Source of the DNA: Siphonodentalium dalli
Lineage: Eukaryota; Mollusca; Scaphopoda; Gadilida; Siphonodentaliidae
DNA: 64,000 nt
NCBI GenBank assembly: GCA_032622095.1
Contig: CP136066.1
Span: forward strand, 61,284,609-61,348,608
Reading direction: 5' to 3'
Positions 59,431 to 64,000 of this stretch are shown one piece after another. The notes under the pieces were generated by a model, which saw only the letters and a program-made list of their open reading frames with translations, ran no database searches and had not been told where the DNA came from. The position numbers and the translations under genes are program-made. The first letter of the stretch is position 1; each line of letters begins with the position of its first letter.

Positions 59431-62400
59431 ATGATATACTTCGAGGAATGCCCAAGGGCTTATCAGTAAATTGAAGGACAACGCTATGATTTTATAACGA
59501 TCACAGAAACATGGCACAATGATGCTATGTCCGTATATTTACCTGGATATCATTGCGTAGAGTTGAGTCGGAACACGAACAAAAACAACCGCGGGGGTAT
59601 AGCCTATTATTGTCGCTCAAAATTTAAATGTCATATCAAGGGGGTTAAATATGTTCATGATGTAGCATTGAGTGTTAAATTTGAAGGGAAAATGTTCGGC
59701 ATAAAGAAATCAATAACATTCATATCCGTTTATATCCCACCCGAGAATTCCAGTTACTGGAAATCGTGTGACAAGAAAGAATCTGTATACAACGATATTG
59801 AAGAACATTTAGCCGCTTTGGAACCTGATCAGTTGGTCATAATAGCAGGCGATTTTAATGCCCGTACAGGTGGACGACCGGATTATGTTGCACACGATGA
59901 TGACACTCATTTGGCATTTCCTGATAATTTTACAGTTGATTGTACAAAAGACCGATATAGTTTAGATAGAGTATGTAATTCATTTGGGAAACAACTTTTG
60001 TTGCTATGTAAATCTACTGGAATGAGAATAGTGAATGGAAGAACACGTGGTGACTTACTCGGTAATTTCACAAGTATTAATTATAATGGGGCGAGTATAG
60101 TTGACTATATTATGATAAAAGAACGTTATTTATCTGAAGTTAGTTATTTCTGTGTTAAATCGCCGACCGAATTTTCGGATCATTGTCAGCTAGCACTTCA
60201 TATAAATTTTAAAAGAGGTTTTTCTCATGAAATAAAAAGTATGAAGTACTCTTATGCAAAGCATAATAAAACGCTTAGATGGTGCGATGAAAGTGGATAT
60301 AAAGCACGAGGAATGCTTTACCAGCCCCGTGCACAAAACAAGTTGATGCAATTTCGACTAAATAACTAAGCGGAAAACGCTGAAGGCACAGAAGCGGCGA
60401 CCCGCCATTTGAACGAGTTATTCATAGTACTCAATACATCTGTATCGAAAATAGTCATAAACAGCAGTAAACGTAGAAGAAAACGCGCATGGTTTGACAA
60501 TGAGTGCAAAGGGCTGAAAGAAAATATGGAAATTGTTATCAAGCAAATGAAAAAACATCCAAACGACAAGTCTTTATTGATAAAAATTTTCGAAGCGAAA
60601 AAAGCATATAAGAAAGAGACGAAACGAAAGTGGCGAATCTTTCGACAAAATATTGTAGATAAATTGTCCGATCTTGAAACAAGTGAACCGTCTAAATACT
60701 GGAATATAATAAATAACCTTCGTTTGAAAAAAGAAGCAAATGAACTAGATCCAGATGAAACTGTAACTTTTTTTGAACAATTACTGGGTCCGACAATGGA
60801 TAAATCTCACTTAACATCGGTGAATGGTAGTATCTTTTCGGAGAAATTTAATAACAATGATATAACTACATTAGAAATAATGGACTGCCTTATGCAACTG
60901 AAGAATAGGAAATCGACAGGACCTGATAATATTTCAAACGAGTTATTGAAAACAATTGTTCCACTTATAATAGATGACGTGGCTAGGCTTTTTAATAAAG
61001 TGTTGCACTCGGGACATTATCCGGTGTGTTGGAGTGAATCAGTCATTAAAACATTATATAAAAAAGGAGATAGACACGACCCAAATAATTAACGACCAAT
61101 CGCTCTCAGTAGTAATTTTGGTAAACTGTTCAACAAAGTATTGAATAACAGAATAAATGCATACCTTGATAACAACAATATCATAAGTGACAATCAATTT
61201 GGTTTCAGAAAGAATAGGAGCACAACTGATAGCGCATTTGTTTTACGAACAGTTGTTAATAAATACATAAAGAAGAAAAAACCGATATATGCAGCATTTG
61301 TTGACTTTAGAAAAGCATTCGATTCAGTTGATATGTCTATTTTATTTGATAAAATGAGAAGTATCGGGATCCGTGGCCATACTTTAAATGTATTACAATC
61401 GCTTTATAGCTCTAGTTATTATTTAGTTAAGACATCTGCAGGGGTTGGTCCCCCAATTATGTCGACAATAGGGGTAAGGCAGGGCTATACCTTATCTCCT
61501 ACATTATTTAAGATTTTCATTGATGATATAAGTAAGAATTTCGGACAAACTTCTGACCCAGTATATCTGAATGGCAGAGTTCTCAACCATCACCTTTTTG
61601 CTGATGACTTAGTTATGTTATCACAGTCACCGTCGGGCCTACACACATGCTTAAAACAATTAGAGCAATATGCAACTGACAATAATCTTCATATAAGTGC
61701 CGAGAAAACAAAATGTATGGTTTTCCGGTCAAGGAAAACGAAACAGGATCAATCAGTCTATTTTAAAGGAAGACAATTGGAAGTAGTCGATGAGTATAAA
61801 TACCTTGGTCTGATTTTCACTTACAATGGTAAAATGAAAAAGGCTCAGGAGAACTTGAGTGCAAGGGCATCTAAAGCTAATGTTTTTCTTAACAAACCTG
61901 CTCAAATCGCAAATTGAATTACCCATAATGACTAAGTGTAAACTGTTCGATAAGCTTATTAAACCAATCTTATTATATGGTTGTGAAATATGGGCGCCGG
62001 AACTTAATTTGCCTTTCAAAGATACGATTGCGTGTGAACAAATGCATCTGAAGTTTTGTAAGAATATTTTATTCTTAAACAGGAAATCATCTAATCACGC
62101 GTCACGGGCGGAGCTAGGTCGTTTTCCTCTAGCTAACGATGCTGTACTTCAATTATTCAAATATATGAGTAAACTTTCTAAAGTAAATAGTGACAATTTT
62201 TTATCCGGGTCTTTTGAAGAACCAATAACTTGTAAACTTTCATCTTGGGCCACGCAACTATCGAAATGGGATGTTAGACTAAACGATGATAATACTTTTT
62301 CAGGAACGAATCTGAGGCAGTTGGTCGTGAAGTTAAAACAAGAACACATCTCGCAGTTTAAACATGATATATTCGACGACGATAAATTGGGTGGAAAAAA

Positions 62401-62819
62401 ACAAATTACGCACGTACAGGTTATTCAAGGAAGAATATATCCTTGAACCATATCTCACGTGTACGAAATCACAAGAAGCTCGAGCATATTTTACTAGACT
62501 TCGCGCGAGTAATCATGTTCTAGAAATAGAAAAAGGGAGACACAGACAGCCTAAGACACAATTAGAAAAGCGAATATGCCCTGTATGTAAACAGAATAGA
62601 ATTGAAACGGAGATACATTTTGTCATGGAATGCGATGCCTATAAGGATCTCAGACATAATTTGTTCGAAACGATTGGAAGAAACGAACCGAATTTTTACA
62701 AGATGAACGAAGCGAAAAAAAAATTAAATATCATGAAAAACAAGCATGGGAAAATAACTGCGTATGTGTGCAACATGATCCGGTTATTCTTCATTCGGAG
62801 AAAACAGCTCATTAGTTGA
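59431..62819 (+). pseudogene. LINE ORF2: endonuclease, reverse transcriptase, zinc knuckle
   Basis: The main frame reads through the whole protein apart from isolated lesions. The N-terminus is shifted (NAQGLISKLKD at 59447 in one frame, YDFITITETW from 59485 in another). The endonuclease keeps the catalytic Glu (TETW, Glu at 59506), GDFN (59848-59859) and SDH (60175-60183). A TAA at 60367 and another at 61090 (where NYRPIALSS is expected, so Tyr to stop) interrupt it. Reverse transcriptase motifs follow: VDFRKAFDSV near 61300, GVRQGYTLSP near 61470, FADD at 61597-61608. A frameshift near 61885 (after GTTTTT) and one near 62395 (in a run of seven A) move the C-terminal part through two frames. 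It ends with a C-x2-C-x9-H-x4-C knuckle (62577-62633) and the stop at 62817-62819. The family role is target-primed reverse transcription; this copy is inactive as sequenced. Confidence 0.9.
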
Positions 62820-62946
62820 CAATTGCAAATGTGTCATGATCAATATTAGAACTTAACTATATTATTTTTGTTATTATGTTGTTTATGATATATATGTTCG
62901 TTATTTTCATTTGTGCAACTGCCATAAATTGGTGTATTGCAATAAA

Positions 62947-62970
62947 TATATCTATCTATCTATCTATCTA
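62947..62970 (+). repeat. (ATCT)n LINE tail
   Basis: About six units directly follow AATAAATAT at the 3' end of the second LINE. The tail marks the exact 3' terminus of the insertion. Confidence 0.9.
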
Positions 62971-64000
62971 GTCTTGAGACGCCGGTGTGCATTCTCTGGA
63001 TACCTGTTTTGGTGGTGTGTATTCACAACCTTGCTATTCTATTTTTAGCTTGTTGTCTGACATAACCAGCTAGTCCGGGGATGTCGGTGTGCTTTCTTTG
63101 AATGCCTGTTTTGGAGTTGGGCATTCATAAATCTCAAAATCTACTATGAATAGTATATATTGGTACCAAAGAGTGGGATAAGCGAATCTCACAATATCAG
63201 CTCGATTTGAAAGTTACAGAAGGAAATATTGCTGTCAATGGGTGGTGTTCCTCCGATTGCCTTAACAGTTATATCACAAATAAATTTATTGAGGGGCATG
63301 CCTTCACTGCTCATCACCTAGCTTAATTTTGCCTGGTCCCACTTTCAAAGCTTATGTTGTGGGAGTACGTACGGCAAGGTGATGTTTTGTGTGTTTTTCA
63401 CCCCCCCCCCCCCAGAAACCAGCAATGGCGTGTTTAATTGAACCCGATGGTTATCTATAGAATCTGACCCTGTGAAATAAACAGCACCCAAGTTCTCACT
63501 TCCATTTGTAAAGAATTGTTATGTTTCTATGAGCAGATCAATTTCCAAACTGTCTAGCTGTCAGTATTAAAATTCAAATAATGACAATAAGCTTAAATCG
63601 CCATTTCTGGTAAGTTATCGACCATCATATACGTAATCATAAACAGCATATAGCAAGTCTACATTCGTCTTGTATTCAACGTTCCAGGTTTAGTTCTTCA
63701 TTTTAAAAAGCGGCAGGAAGTCTTCGTCTATATTTTTCAGTCTACCATCATTGGCCCATTAATAGCAGCCAGTTGATGCGCCAGGAACAACAACCGTGAT
63801 ATATCGTTTTAAACGGACCGTTAATGGCATGTTTACTAATTACATTTAATAATCATAACGAATGGTCATTGTTTTTATATATATAGCGTTTAGCGACAAC
63901 ACTTAGGTCCGAATCGGCATCTCTGGTTTAGACTATGTTTTATTCTAGACCAGGTTTAACTCCAGTTCAAACTAGGTTTAAGTAGGGTTTAAACTTGGTT
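62971..64000. other. Non-coding right edge
   Basis: A ~45 base unit (CGGTGTGCATTCTCTGG then CCTGTTTTGG) near 62983 repeats near 63083. ATTCTATTTTTAGCTTGT at 63036 matches 56885 upstream of the LINE. A poly-C run lies near 63400. The last 100 bases repeat AGGTTTAA words (TAGACCAGGTTTAACTCC, then ACTAGGTTTAAGTAGGG). No gene was recognised. Confidence 0.5.

Larger units (their letters stand above)
56850..62970 (+). mobile_element. Near full-length CR1/L2-type LINE, disabled
   Basis: 5' UTR (start uncertain, about 56850), ORF1 57022-59109, an intergenic region of about 320 bases, ORF2 about 59431-62819, a short 3' UTR with AATAAA at 62941, then an (ATCT)n tail at 62947-62970. Short simple-repeat tails are usual for CR1/L2-group elements. 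Damage is light: two or three stops and about three frameshifts, two of the latter at homopolymers. Confidence 0.85.

Noticed and set aside
63860-64000. Telomere-like AGGTTTAA words at the right edge
   Set aside because: Irregular spacing and sequence with only a few words; not a tandem telomere array.
1-64000. tRNA, rRNA or snRNA genes
   Set aside because: No cloverleaf with A/B boxes or conserved RNA core was found by eye. A covariance-model scan would be decisive.

Overview
This is nuclear DNA from a repeat-rich, AT-rich animal genome, most likely an invertebrate. The evidence is two LINE (non-LTR) retrotransposons of the CR1/L2/Jockey type, hAT-like and TTAA-target non-autonomous DNA elements, a higher-order satellite, minisatellites and microsatellites. 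There is no operon-like gene packing. The species cannot be named from the sequence. No intact single-copy host gene was recognised; nearly everything supportable is repetitive.

Layout. 1-15870 is a satellite with a 174-175 bp monomer. It is inverted at about 6714 (left part in one orientation, right part in the other), and its right part contains a 21-monomer block of about 3664 bp present twice in tandem. 15871-16690 holds a divergent relative with a ~173 bp monomer, again in the left-hand orientation, so a second inversion lies at about 15870. 16760-17360 is a degenerate ~140 bp repeat. 19051-21234 (minus) is a broken, apparently intronless gene for an acidic, Cys-containing repeat protein with a distinct C-terminal domain. 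It is split by a 614 bp element (20237-20850) with perfect 45 bp inverted ends, about 24 copies of a GGAGATATCTCC-like palindrome and a 6 bp target duplication; removing the element and one duplication rejoins the reading frame.

21270-39860 is a mosaic of dispersed repeats: TACTAG-ended elements with Helitron-like hairpins, a tandem repeat split by a 1.9 kb element with 12 bp inverted ends, a 37 bp minisatellite, a repeat called family R here (28182-29985 and 35226-39705, one copy carrying a 512 bp TTAA-flanked element) and a family S (29984-32745). 40005-42857 is an uninterrupted 950-codon LINE ORF2 (endonuclease plus reverse transcriptase) whose endonuclease Glu position is Lys. 43332-46990 holds a hairpin and a 3 kb foldback. 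48314-49316 and 51138-52342 are two hAT-like elements in opposite orientation with 8 bp target duplications. 55021-55512 holds a repeated motif ending in a long hairpin.

56850-62970 is a nearly full-length but disabled LINE: ORF1 with coiled coil and SGNH-hydrolase motifs, ORF2 with endonuclease, reverse transcriptase and C-terminal zinc knuckle, and an (ATCT)n tail. The genes do not form a host pathway. The protein-coding content is self-mobilising machinery plus one host-like or element-borne gene broken by an insertion.
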